Part shown: in pieces, positions 49,266 through 59,730 of the stretch
How the letters are laid out: each line of letters begins with the position of its first letter
Numbering within the stretch: the first letter of the stretch is position 1
Assembly: GCA_017590115.1 (NCBI GenBank)
Contig: JAGGNK010009114.1
Span: 22,883,978-22,947,977, forward strand
Length of the DNA: 64,000 bases
Direction of reading: 5' to 3'
From: Montifringilla adamsi
Taxonomy: Eukaryota; Chordata; Aves; Passeriformes; Passeridae
The notes under the pieces: model-generated
What the model saw: only the letters and a program-made list of their open reading frames with translations
Told to the model about the DNA's origin: nothing
The model's database searches: none
Translations under genes and position numbers: made by a program

Positions 49266-52120
49266 GCTGGCAGGCCTTTCAGTGAAGAGTGACTGGCACC
49301 CAAGTCAGGAGGAATTTTCTGCCAACACTAATGATATTACTTTGATTATTTAGAATTATTAGGAATTGAATAATGGTTTATTAGTAAAAGAAAAAAAAAG
49401 CTGAAACATTGCTAAGAAAAATCATTAATTTGGCTGCATGTAATTTGCTGTCTGTGGGTCTTGAAAGAGTGTAGGTTGAGGACACTGTCTAACCAGAGGG
49501 GATGTGTTCTCTGTGAGGCAGAACTCGAGGATTTTAGTTCTGCAGCACTAACAATGTAACTCACCTTTTCTGAGGTGAACAGACTGCACAGGGCTTTTAG
49601 ATGTAATTACTGCACAAAATGGGAAGTGCAAATAAAGATATAATCCCTGTTGATAAAGTGATTCATAACATTGTAAGCGAGTAGATGGCAAACCTCATTA
49701 GGCTGTTTCATAATGATCACTTTCTGTGTTTGCTGTTGCTTTATGGGTCACTGTTTGGGAGACAAAAGCAGCTGTGACCACCATGTGATCCAGAACCTCC
49801 TAAGCCGTGCTCAGCACTGCTCTGTGACCCACTGCTGGTCCATGAAGTGTGTCATTGTCAGGCACCAGGAGCACCAAATCAACACTTGATACTGTTAAAG
49901 CTGACTCCCCAAAACAGGCCCTACACAGGGTCATCCATCTGATGACTGCTTGCCACAACATCAATCCACAATTCCCTCTTGGTCCAAACATGATCCCAGC
50001 TGTTCACCCAGAAATGCTGCTGGCTTGTACTCTTTGTTCAGGATGTGACAGCAGAGGCTGACAAAATGAGTATATACAGTTTAAAAAGGAAAATATGGTG
50101 CTCATTTGAGAATGGGAAGTCAGGAAAAATATGTCAGGATCCTGACCTGGGAAAACCAAGGCGGTGCCCATGATCTTCCATGTTCCAGGATGGAAATATG
50201 TCCCTGTATATGTCACGCCCCACTCACAATAAGCACAATATAATGCAAATGTGGATTAAATATGCTGTTTGACAACTATTTTATTTTTTATAAACTGCTT
50301 CATTAAATTCATCCATTTGAGCAGGAAAGTTAAATAGGAGGGTAAGTTAAAGGGAAAAAACATCAAAACAGTTCTTATTCTTACTATGATTTTTAAGAGG
50401 ATTTTCTTTTACATATTTTTAATCTGTTGTAATATAATATGATGTATTACTCTTTCTATGGATCACTGGTGGATAATCTTGTACTGCTGCTGATTTACAT
50501 CACTGCAAGCCATGCCAGTGTTTGTATGACAATGTAAGGCAGAAGTCATTCAACTCACTTTCAGCTGGTGGAATTAAGAAAATTCGTGCATATCCCTACT
50601 GTTCAGACCTGGAGAACTATTAATTGCCTTAAGATTAAGCTTAGGAACAGAGCAGAACACTTAATCTTCTAACAGGTCTAAATCTTATTTACCATTCAGC
50701 TACAAGCTCTTTATTTAAAAAAAAAAAAATCTTCAGCAAGAGAAGGTTTTTACTGCAGAGATTTAACCCTTAACCAGATTCCTGGTTAGATTAAATCTGA
50801 TCTAATAAGCTAATTGTTAAATATCTGATGATGTGTGTCAAATCTCTGTGTCAGTTGTTTATGGTAGTGCTTGTACCATGTGCACCCAGGTTTGTGGTGC
50901 TGTGTAAGGGTGACCTGTACATGAATCTCCTTGATGTGAGTGCCATATTTCCATTCACAAAATCAATTGTTTTTGTGAGATGCTTTTTAACCCTAACAGC
51001 AGGACACCCTTTAAAATAACTGCGCAGGGCACCCTTTCTCTCATATTTAGCATAAACATGGTATAATTGAATAAAGTGCTTCCTCATACCATTAGTGTCC
51101 ATTGCAAACTGACTGATCCTTCCTGCTTTGGATATCAAGGGTATTTTCCTTTTTTAATGTTGATCTTAGGAAGACCTGGCCTGGCATTTGATTGTTTCCT
51201 GTGACAAAATATAAGATAGCCAAGTGGAGCTATCAGATGTTTTGGGATCATAGGAGTTGAAACAACCTCCAGTGTATTCTTATAAAACATCTCTGGCCCA
51301 GGATCTGTAGAGTACATGTGGCATTAGGTCCTCTCCTGCAGAGCACCAGCCTTTTGCAGTTTGCTAAATAGTCTTGTAACACTTTGCATCTCCTCTGGCC
51401 ACTGTCCTCTTAAAGTTAGAGGTGTTCTTCCATGTAATTGTGTTGGAAAATAACCCTAAAATGCTGAGTTTGAAGGAAAATAACAGCTTTATCAAACACA
51501 AAAGTAAGAGAAGTTGTCTGCATATCTATTGACAGATCACTGACTTTCAGTGCTGGCTTTGGCTACCTCTGTATCCTGTCAGCAGCCAGAGCTATGACAC
51601 TGCTGCTTTCCCCACTACTGCCAGTGTTTGAATTCACACAGAAATTCACATCATTGCTGCAAGGGAGCGATCCTTGGCTCCAGGCGACTCCACTCCTATG
51701 CCTGTGATCCGAGCAGGTGGAACAGGAGCAAACCTGCTGCATCCCACTGGCTCCAGGTGCAGCCTTTCTGCACTGGAGCTGATTCAGCTCCTAGAATACA
51801 CAGTGACAAATTAGTAAATGTCCCCTGTTTTTGAGAGGCATTCAAAATCAAATAGGAGCAGGTGAGGCCACTGCACTCTGAAAGCAGCACTTCCTTTTCC
51901 TCTCTGAACACCGATAATAGCAATTGACTTGAGGGTGATAGTAACCATCTCCTCTGAAAATAAACGAGAAGCATTTTCCATTCATCTTGCTGTAATAACT
52001 AAAGGAAGCAGTTTTTTTCAGAGTGTGTAGAAACCAAATGCAATTATTGCTTCCTTCCTAACACTGACCCAGCAGCCTAGAATTGGTCCCTGAAGAATCA
52101 CAGGCAGGTTGAAAGCATCA
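49266..52120. other. No gene recognised
   Basis: Unique sequence with frames below 100 codons and no recognisable domains. ATCATAGGAGTTGAAACAAC near 51247 is only a faint CR1-like phrase. Confidence 0.5.
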
Positions 52121-52156
52121 GATGAACACACCATACCCGCAGGCCGCTCATTCACT

Positions 52157-52220
52157 GGGACACGGAGCGCCAGGAAGATGCTGTCCCCGTGGACACAGCT
52201 CACAGGGACACGGAGCGCCA
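52157..52220. repeat. 16-bp direct repeat, 48-bp period
   Basis: GGGACACGGAGCGCCA occurs at 52157-52172 and 52205-52220, preceded in both cases by a GCTCA-containing flank. The spacing of 48 bp is a multiple of three. The intervening DNA carries a GTCCCCGTGGAC inverted motif. Confidence 0.9.
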
Positions 52221-52321
52221 AGCACTGGCAGGAACGACACGTGTTTGGGGCAGCTCGCTGCCGTTTAGATTTTTATTTCAAAACTGCTGATAAGAGTTGA
52301 CAAAGAACATGTTCTCTGGTT

Positions 52322-52341
52322 CTCCCGCTCCAGAGCGGGAG
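52322..52341. repeat. Near-perfect palindrome, 9-bp arms
   Basis: CTCCCGCTC and GAGCGGGAG are exact reverse complements separated by only CA. This G+C-rich hairpin or inverted binding site sits at the upstream edge of the densest CpG region. Confidence 0.9.
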
Positions 52342-53420
52342 GTTCCAGCCCGAGCGCGGGATCTGTGACCCTGTGTCTGTGGAGCTCAGGCACGAGGCTT
52401 TGGGAGAAGCCTGTCCAGCTCACAGGCAGCTCCCCTGAAGCTTTCGGGGTCCCTGAGCTGCCGGTGCCCCCGAGCAGCCCCGCCCGGCCGCTTTGCTCTG
52501 GGAGCAGCGGGGGAGGCGAGGCCGGGAAGCGGCTCTGGCAGAGCAGGGAGCGGGCGCGGCGCGCCGGCCGCCGCCGGAGGGCAGCCTGGTGTATCCAAAC
52601 CCCAAAAACGGCGTGGTTTAAAAATCAGCCCGCTCTCCGGAGAGGAACGGATCCACGGAAAACGCTTCCATGGAGATGCTTGTTCCAAACCTTGATTTGC
52701 AGGTTTTGTAGACAAACGCGCGGCCAGCACGGGGACTTTAACAGGTGCCCCTACAGCCAGCGAGGGCTTGCAGGTATCACTCAGTCCAGGGAAAATGTAA
52801 ATCTTTATTCCTTCCATTTTCCTCAGAGGAGCAGGGAATTGCGGGTGAGAGGAAAGCTAGTTGTTTACAAACAATTTGACGGTGAAGGCATGGGTGTTAT
52901 GTCTTTGAAATGGGTCTTATGTCCCTGCTGACTGTGGGCCGCGGGTTCCTTACAGGGCCCGGACAGCTCGGCTCCTGAGAGAGACACGGGGCTGCAAAGC
53001 ACGAACTTCTGAACTTCGGGGCACGGCAGTAGGTTCAAGGGAGGAACCTGTGCAGAGCGGTTCAGCAATCCCTGCCTTCCTCGTACCTCGGCCAGTTGGG
53101 AAAGGAAGGGCCCAACAGGCAGCCGAAGTTTGGCATAAAAGGGAGGCTGAGCCCTCAAAAAGCCCGAGTGGGTGTGCACCCTCTCCCTTTATTCGAACAA
53201 AGCTGCAGGACTCCTCTGTCTCCTTTTTGGACATAAACCGCTGGCGTTTGTGGATTTTCCTGACACGGGCAGGGCTCTGTTAGTGTGCTGTCTGCAGGAG
53301 CAGGATCTGCAGGCAGACGGCTCAGTCCCCCCTGTGCGCACAAGTGAGGGCAGGAGCGCTGCCACTCAAAGGCTGCGACGGAAAATCAGGGGTAATGCTA
53401 AAGCTGGGAGGAAAAGAGTG

Positions 53421-56400
53421 AAAGAAAAGCTCACCACTCCCCAGTCTTTGGCATTACACATTTGGCTGTAATGGCAGATATATTAACCCTAAATTACATG
53501 GAAATGTCAAAGCAAATACCCCATGAAAGCATCTAAAAGCATGTTTATTCCCTGACACTCTATTGCCTTTGAGCTGTTATCCTATGTCTGTGTAGCTATA
53601 ATTTATAGATGTAAGAGAGAATTTCACAAAATAGGCAGAGGCAGGTGAAAAAAAAACCCTTCAGAGGAGCAAACATCTATTTTAAGAAAAAATTATTACC
53701 TGGTAGCACAGAAAGCTCTTATTTAGATTTTGGTGAAGTATTTCTTGGTGTGACCACCACCAGAAGGAAAAAAAAAAAAAAGAAAAAAAAAAAAAAGGAA
53801 TTTTTTGAGTGTCAGGCTTTGCAATCAGCCAGTGGTGCCACCTCCATGTGTGGGTGTCAGAATTCCTCTGGTCTGAAGGATGCTGGTGCAGGTCAGAGAT
53901 GGCACAGGTGCCACTTTTGCAGCTCATGCTGTACCACAGAGCTGAGAGAGGAGGGAAATCTTTTTGTGCTGCATGAAATCAGCAGCTGATCAAATAATCC
54001 ACCTGTGATTTGCTTTAGGAGAAAACTAATCATGTGATGACTCCATTGAAAACAGCAAAGGAAGTTGGCTTCATTACCATTCAGGAAGGTGTCAAAGGAT
54101 GACCTCCTATGAAAATGCTTATAACACCCTTATGTGTGCTTTTGTCTGATCCTTATTGTATTGAGTAAGACTTTGTAGAGAATTCAGCTTTAAAAAGTAG
54201 CTACCAAAATGCATGCTTTCATGGTGTCTGTAATTGGAAGACTAAACTAAAAACCCATAATGTATTCAAGGATACAACATTCAACAGGGATAGACAGCCT
54301 ACCCCTTAATATCTTTTGTGCAAATTTAGATCTGGATTAGGCTGAGGAGCAGAGCAGTAAGATTTGAAGATGAACATAAAGGCTGTGGGTTAACATGGAT
54401 GAAGTGTAATTCTAACATGGTCTTCTCACAAGACTTTGGTCATAAATGTTACAAGCCTTATGAGGCCTAGGGGGTATAGAAGAAGGATATACTTCTTTTT
54501 ATACTGGAAAATATCCTTTCCTATTTGGGATCCAGCTTAGAACTTCTATCCCAGGTATCAATTTGCATGCAAAATCTCTCAACTTTTGTTGTTACAGTTT
54601 CCTACGTTCTTCTATAATTTATCAGTAGACATCTATACTATAACACCTCATACATTTTCCATGACATCCAAAAAGCTAAATTTCCCAGTAGTTTAAATTA
54701 TTTTCTGTTCCAAGCACAGGTAAAAGATTTTTTCCTGTTGTCTGTCATTAGATTCCATACAAAACCTTGTTAACTAGATGGAGTATGTAAGTGAAGTTTG
54801 TGATTGCTTCTTATGCTGCAAGTCTTTTTGTGGTTGCAGGTGTTCTGTGGAGTTTAAATAATAACAGTCATATGATGCTCTGTAAACAAGATGAATTAAA
54901 AAATTTCAGTATCAGAATAGTTCAGTGTCACCACCAGTGACACTGTAACAGCACAGTAACTTCCTATGCTCACAGCTGCAGGGACTTGGCAAAGGCACTC
55001 CTGATATTCTACAAGCCAACCCAAAAGCCAGAATGAAAGGCAGGAGGAGGTCTGGAAACTCCTGGGTGACAAACTGTTGTGTCATAAACACCCTTGCAAT
55101 GCATTTTAAAACTGAAAGGCTGGACATGGCTAAGCAGCATCAAGAGCTACAATCTCAAGCTGGGGTTCTCCCAAGTGATCCCTTGTAGTCCCAGTAGTTC
55201 CTAGATGCAGCCATAGAAGTCAAGGTGATGCTTGGAGCTGAACTCGTGGAAGCAAAGTCTGAGTAGCATCTGAAAATATTCACTCTAATCATAGAATCTG
55301 GGTTGTAACACAAAATTGCAATATTAATCTTGGATAAAGGCAAAGCTATATAAAATGCAGCACTAGCAGGCCTTTTGATGAACAGAACAGGAGGTGCTCT
55401 CTGACAGACTGCAGGGCAAGGATTTCTCCTTGTCATCTGTTCCCTCTCTGGTGGTGGTTTTGGCTAATTCTTGTTGGGTCTATCCAGTTTGAAGATTTTT
55501 TCCCTTCTTATTTTCTGTAGAAGGGGTAGAGATTTACCAGGTGTTTGATTGCTGAATTTAGCTGGAAGATACAGACAGCTCAAGCTTAGGAGTCCTCCTG
55601 AGAAACCTTTGAAAAAAGCCATGCTCTGGACAGGGAGTTCCTACATGTACAATATGGGAATATGGCACACCACAAAGCCTGGGAGCTGCTGGGGTGTCTC
55701 ACCCTTAGTGCTGCCCCTGTGTGACAGTTCTCCCTCCTGTCTCCCAGATTTCCATTCTGTTACTGGTGCTGTGTCCAAAGAGGCCATGGAAGCAAATCCA
55801 CAGGGAGCTCCATCAGGCTCCCTCTTGCTGGACTGGAGAGGGTCAGGATCTGCACATGTGTTGGGATTTGGAAAGCTGGGAGGAAGACACAGGCTGTGCT
55901 CCTTTCCAGCCTCCTCAGGTGAGTATCTAGCATGTGTACAGAGAAGAGGGAATTTACAGCTGGGCGAATAAATAAAATGTGAGGGTCTGCCACACAGTCA
56001 GCATTTGTCTCCCTGATCCTTTGGACTGGCATATTTCCTTTGCAGCCATGGAATAGGCTTGGGCTGGGATGAAGAGAGAAGTCAAGCAGCCTCTGCTTTT
56101 GCTTGCATCCAGTGTTGGGGTTGCCTTAATACACTCCTTTGCTTAGGAAGAGAGATACTTACTGCTAAGTTTAAATTCAGAAAACATACCTACCTGTAAA
56201 TCCCTTCTCCTCCCAGTGGAAGTGAAAAAACAGCAAAAGACCAACAGAAGTAAAGTTTGATTTGACAAAAATAGGGAAAATAGCTATTATTTATTCATTA
56301 GCTTAAGCGGTGAATAACAGCACAGCACTAAAAGTGTGAATGACAGGAATAACTCAGTGATTCCCATATAGAGCCACAAAATCGTGATGTAGGCAGAAAG

Positions 56401-57407
56401 ACTAGTTTGATGTGACACTGATGTAGACAGGCAATTCCAAACAGTTGGTGTGTATTATCTTAAATGCCATTAAAGTAATCAGTTGTGAAGGTACTACAGA
56501 CTTAAATTTTCAAATATCCCTGGATGACTTGAATATAATGCTATGGATCTGAAGTGAAATCTTTCTTTAATGGATTTAAATCCGTCACATGATATTTGAA
56601 GACTTGAAGAAGAATAATTTTCAGGATTTTGACAGACATAATGTGAGTTCTTTTAGGCTTAGAGGTAAGTATTAATAATACAGCTGAATGAATGTTTTCC
56701 TTCTGTGATTTATATATAGAAGAAATTTCACAATAAGTTTGTGTTTTCAGCCTGTATTTTCAATTTCCTAAGTAGAAAACATAAGTGTTATTCCAAAGAC
56801 CTTTTCTGTTTCTTTTAAAATGTCACATACATAATTATTTGACTGTAAATACAGGTTCTTAATATCTAAAGAAGGAACCTAAAGAAAGAGGTTAACTGAA
56901 AAAGATTCCTTTTTAAAAAGTGTGGGTTAGTTTAGAATGTGAGTTGTTTCAGATGTATCAGTTGAACTGATTCAGTGAGGGAGTGATTTTTGGATGCCTT
57001 GGGTTTGCACAGCATGCCAGTGTGTATCATTCTCCCCATGCTTTGTTATGCACTGCAGACTCAGTGAGACATATCCTTACTGCAACTCCTCTGTGCAGAT
57101 GTGTTTTTAGACCTGCATATAACCTCCTTCATTAAAAATATTGGTTTTGATGTTAAAAAAATGCTCTTTTCCTGATCTTCATAGCCCTAAGGAGCAAGAC
57201 TTCATTTACAAGCTGTGACTCTTCCTATTTTTAGAATGGTACAGATGAAGAGATACATTCCTGTTTGCATTATTTTGAGATTCACTAAGTCCTTCAATGT
57301 GGAAATACTGGTATTAATGTACAGCAAACATCCATGCATATTGCACAGTGGTTGTACAAGGGGAGAGACACACACATGAAGTAGAAAACAAACACACTAG
57401 GAATTAC
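53421..57407. other. No gene recognised
   Basis: Mostly unique. A strong donor on the plus strand (TTAGAG|GTAAGTATT at 56665) ends a 40-bp open stretch starting 56625, but the acceptor is poor in pyrimidines. On the minus strand, TTACAG|GTAGGTATG near 56193 is another strong donor without a good exon. A 93-codon minus frame at 55155-55436 and a 140-codon plus frame at 55549-55971 have no recognisable domain. Confidence 0.45.
53768..53796. repeat. A-rich run (A14 G A14)
   Basis: Fourteen A, one G and fourteen A. Confidence 0.95.
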
Positions 57408-57559
57408 CTCCTGGGATTTCTTGAGAGAAAAGGCATTGATAACCAACAGAGGGTGTTTCAGCCTGTTAATGAGCAGATGTAGCTGGCAATCTTTCCTACC
57501 TCGCTCTTTAAATAAATCATTATATGAGTAAAGCCTAATTTCTGATGTGCCTTTGGTGA
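57408..57559 (-). other. Candidate 152-bp exon, open, splice-bounded (unidentified)
   Basis: On the minus strand a moderate acceptor (pyrimidine-rich, ending CACAACCAAG) and a good donor (CCAGGAG|GTAATTCC) bound 152 bp. One frame is open: two bases of a split codon, then 50 codons, ending in phase 0. The product is charged and Leu-rich, including SEIRLYSYNDLFKERGRKD. I do not recognise it. It lies 1.6 kb downstream, on the minus strand, of the 59142-59730 pair, but that pair ends in a stop codon, so a link is not straightforward. Confidence 0.13.
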
Positions 57560-57797
57560 CTTGGTTGTGAAACATGCACAAAAGAAAGCAGTCCATGCTG
57601 CACCATTCATTAGGCTTCTTTAATGGTTATTTATGTGTATGTCAGAAATGTGTGGTGCTGGTGAGAATGGAATACATGAACAGCTGTAAAGGCAAAACAG
57701 TATTTTGGAAGTTGTGCTGTTCGTTCCTGCTCATTACCCTCAGGTATAGGTATTGTCTGGGTGCCCATTTTCAGGACTTGATATAAAAAATTGCAAG

Positions 57798-57843
<46 letters not shown>

Positions 57844-59141
57844 AATGCCTTGATGTTATTTTCTTCATTTGAGTTTTAAGAAGGTTCTTGATTTTGTCAC
57901 ATGAACTTGCCTGAAGTATTGGTATTTCCTCACATGATGAGTCAAAGATTTGATATAATTATTTAAGTTCAGATTGTGCTGTGTTTTGTTTAATCTCCTT
58001 TTATATCTGGGGAGCTCAGAAGATCCAGGCATAGTGAAAACATTTGTCTAAGTCTTAATCTTTTTGTTTGATCCACAATGCTTCGTTTGAAAGCAGCTCA
58101 AGGACTTTCAAGACAAACAAAAAATCCCAATGAACCATTTCAACAGTCAAATTGAAAAAGATCTGATTTTCATGTTGTGATTCTTTGGATATCAAAATAC
58201 TTAGATGTAGGAATTTACTATTTTTTATTCCTGTTTAATTATTCAGCACACTGATATAATTTTAAAAATATGGTGCAGAAAGATTTTGAGATTTCACTAG
58301 TGAAGCAGTTAACCTGACATGCACTGAGCAAGCCTGGAGCTTAGCAGGAATGCCAGTCCAGAAATGTGGAAAGCAGATACAGGATGTTTTAAGTGGGGAG
58401 CCATGGTTCTTCAAGCACTTAAGGAGTTATGTGCAAAAATCTATTGCTCAATTATCCTTGTGCCTGGTGACAGACATATTTAAGTTCTCAGTGATTCTTT
58501 CATTCAAAAGATGAAACCTTTGGAGTTCCAGTTTTGGAGTAAAGATTTTCCTTTAATGTTTTTTTTTTCCTCAAGAAATGTTGCTTGTAAGATTGTGTTG
58601 CAGAGGGCTATCAGTATCCATTTACAATTGCATTAATTCATTTGTGACCAAAACAAATTAATAAATGCTGCATATGTGGATGCTCATTAGAAAGAAGTAC
58701 TCCCTGACACCAAAATTGAAGTAATGAGATGAATTGCTTATACTTGAGCAAGATCCAAGACAGTTTAAGAGAAATTGAGAAGGTCTCAGAAGATATTAAT
58801 CAGAAAAATATCAATAATGCTTGAACACCAGAAAAAGCAGCATATTCTCAAAAATACACAATATTTTATATACACTAGAAATACTTAACTTTTATTCCTA
58901 AATTCCAGTTAGGCTGAACTTCAAAAAATGAGATAGGTCAGAAATATTAAATACTATGAAAACAATTTTAGCATCCTACTAGTTTTGGCTTCTTATTCCT
59001 AAAGTGTACATAGGAGAGAACCAAGAGATCTGTGGCTTAGAAAAGCTATTTCCAAAAGAACCTTAAGCTTTTAAGAGTTAAGAAGAGACTCAGTGTCACA
59101 TACTGAGAAACCCAGACTCAGTAGAGCCTGTAAAAGTCAAC
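57560..59141. other. No gene recognised; poly-T inside
   Basis: A+T-rich unique sequence with the long T run listed separately. Frames are short. Confidence 0.5.
57801..57841. repeat. Poly-T run, 41 T
   Basis: Forty-one uninterrupted T, flanked by TTGCAAGTGA and GCAATGCC. If it were a minus-strand retroposon tail, the body would extend to higher coordinates, but no polyadenylation signal or family is recognisable there. Confidence 0.95.
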
Positions 59142-59400
59142 TCATGAACTGAGCCATGAAATGTCCTTAGTGCCATCAATAAAGAGACTTTGGGTTATCT
59201 GCATGTGGACAGGGGAGAGAAGGACAAAAATGGTGAAGTTGTATTTCATATCCTCTCTAGGCAACTGTGATAAAGTCAAGTCATATTTGTAGCTTCGAGC
59301 AAGAGGAACAGGACTTTGATAATTCTGAGTCATAGATGATTCAGAGTTTTGGACTTGTATTTGTACAAGTGTTAAGGTGCAAAATTCCTGTGGTTTGGTA
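59142..59400 (-). CDS. Candidate 3' exon of unidentified gene
   Basis: On the minus strand an acceptor, CATCCCCTCCATCAG, opens a frame of about 86 codons ending in TGA at 59142. It begins with one base completing a split codon, matching the phase-2 donor of the segment at 59497-59730. The intervening intron would be only 96 bp with GT-AG ends, a common size for short bird introns. The product has a SYKYDLTLSQLPREDMKYNF stretch and an NFT glycosylation sequon. The strand-like alternation of hydrophobic residues suggests an extracellular beta domain, without a recognised family. An AATAAA on the minus strand near 58890 is rather distant. Confidence 0.17.
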
Positions 59401-59496
59401 CTGATGGAGGGGATGTACCACATACATGCAAATACACAACCTTAAATAGGTAAATTACTGCATTCCACCACTGCAGCTGCAATTACAAGATCTTAC

Positions 59497-59730
59497 ACGT
59501 ACATATTGCTTTCCAGCAGTGAAGAAATGTCCAAATATGAATAAACCTCCTTCTGTGCAGGGGCATTACTTTCATACTGTGCTCCTTTCCAAACTGATAT
59601 AGATTGGTGTATGAAATGCACAGGCATGTTCATTGAGAGAGTGACATAAAATTTCCTGATATTTTTGCATTTGAAATGGATGAATTCTCTGTCACTCTGT
59701 TTTTCTCCACAAAATATTCTGACATCAAGG
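59497..59730 (-). CDS. Candidate internal exon of unidentified gene
   Basis: The open frame on the minus strand runs about 109 codons between stops. With the acceptor at CTATGCTATCCAG the exon would be 234 bp, with one leading base, 77 codons and two trailing bases. An alternative acceptor 12 bp downstream keeps the same phase. The donor is GTACGT|GTAAGATC. Two Cys and a KFYVTLSMNMPVHF strand-like segment are visible. Its leading phase also matches the donor of the 363-bp segment at 63383-63745. Phase agreement at two joints has a chance probability near 1/9, so support is modest. Confidence 0.17.

Larger units (their letters stand above)
52121..53420. promoter_or_regulatory. Orphan CpG island, larger
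   Basis: CpGs are dense from about 52140, peaking at 52440-52740. The peak contains GCGGCGCGCCGGCCGCCGCC around 52560 and an Sp1-type CCCCGCCC at 52478-52485. Good donors on the plus strand occur at CTTGCAG|GTATCA (about 52771) and CACAA|GTGAGGG (about 53343). A 188-codon plus frame (52365-52931) and a 143-codon minus frame are Arg/Pro/Ala-rich and overlap each other, as expected from composition; neither shows a domain. The island probably marks a promoter, direction unknown. Confidence 0.65.

Noticed and set aside
52365..52931. 188-codon plus-strand open frame
   Set aside because: It lies in the CpG island where stops are rare. It overlaps a 143-codon minus frame, and the product is Arg/Pro-rich without any family feature.
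55279..55310. CR1 LINE 3' terminus (minus strand, CAGATTCTATGATTAG)
   Set aside because: Only about 15 bases match the CR1 terminal repeat style. Sequence upstream on that strand shows no CR1 body.
56149..56240. Minus-strand exon near two strong donors (GTAGGTATG, GTAAGTATC)
   Set aside because: Upstream acceptors would leave exons of about 16-31 bp, and pyrimidine tracts are misplaced.
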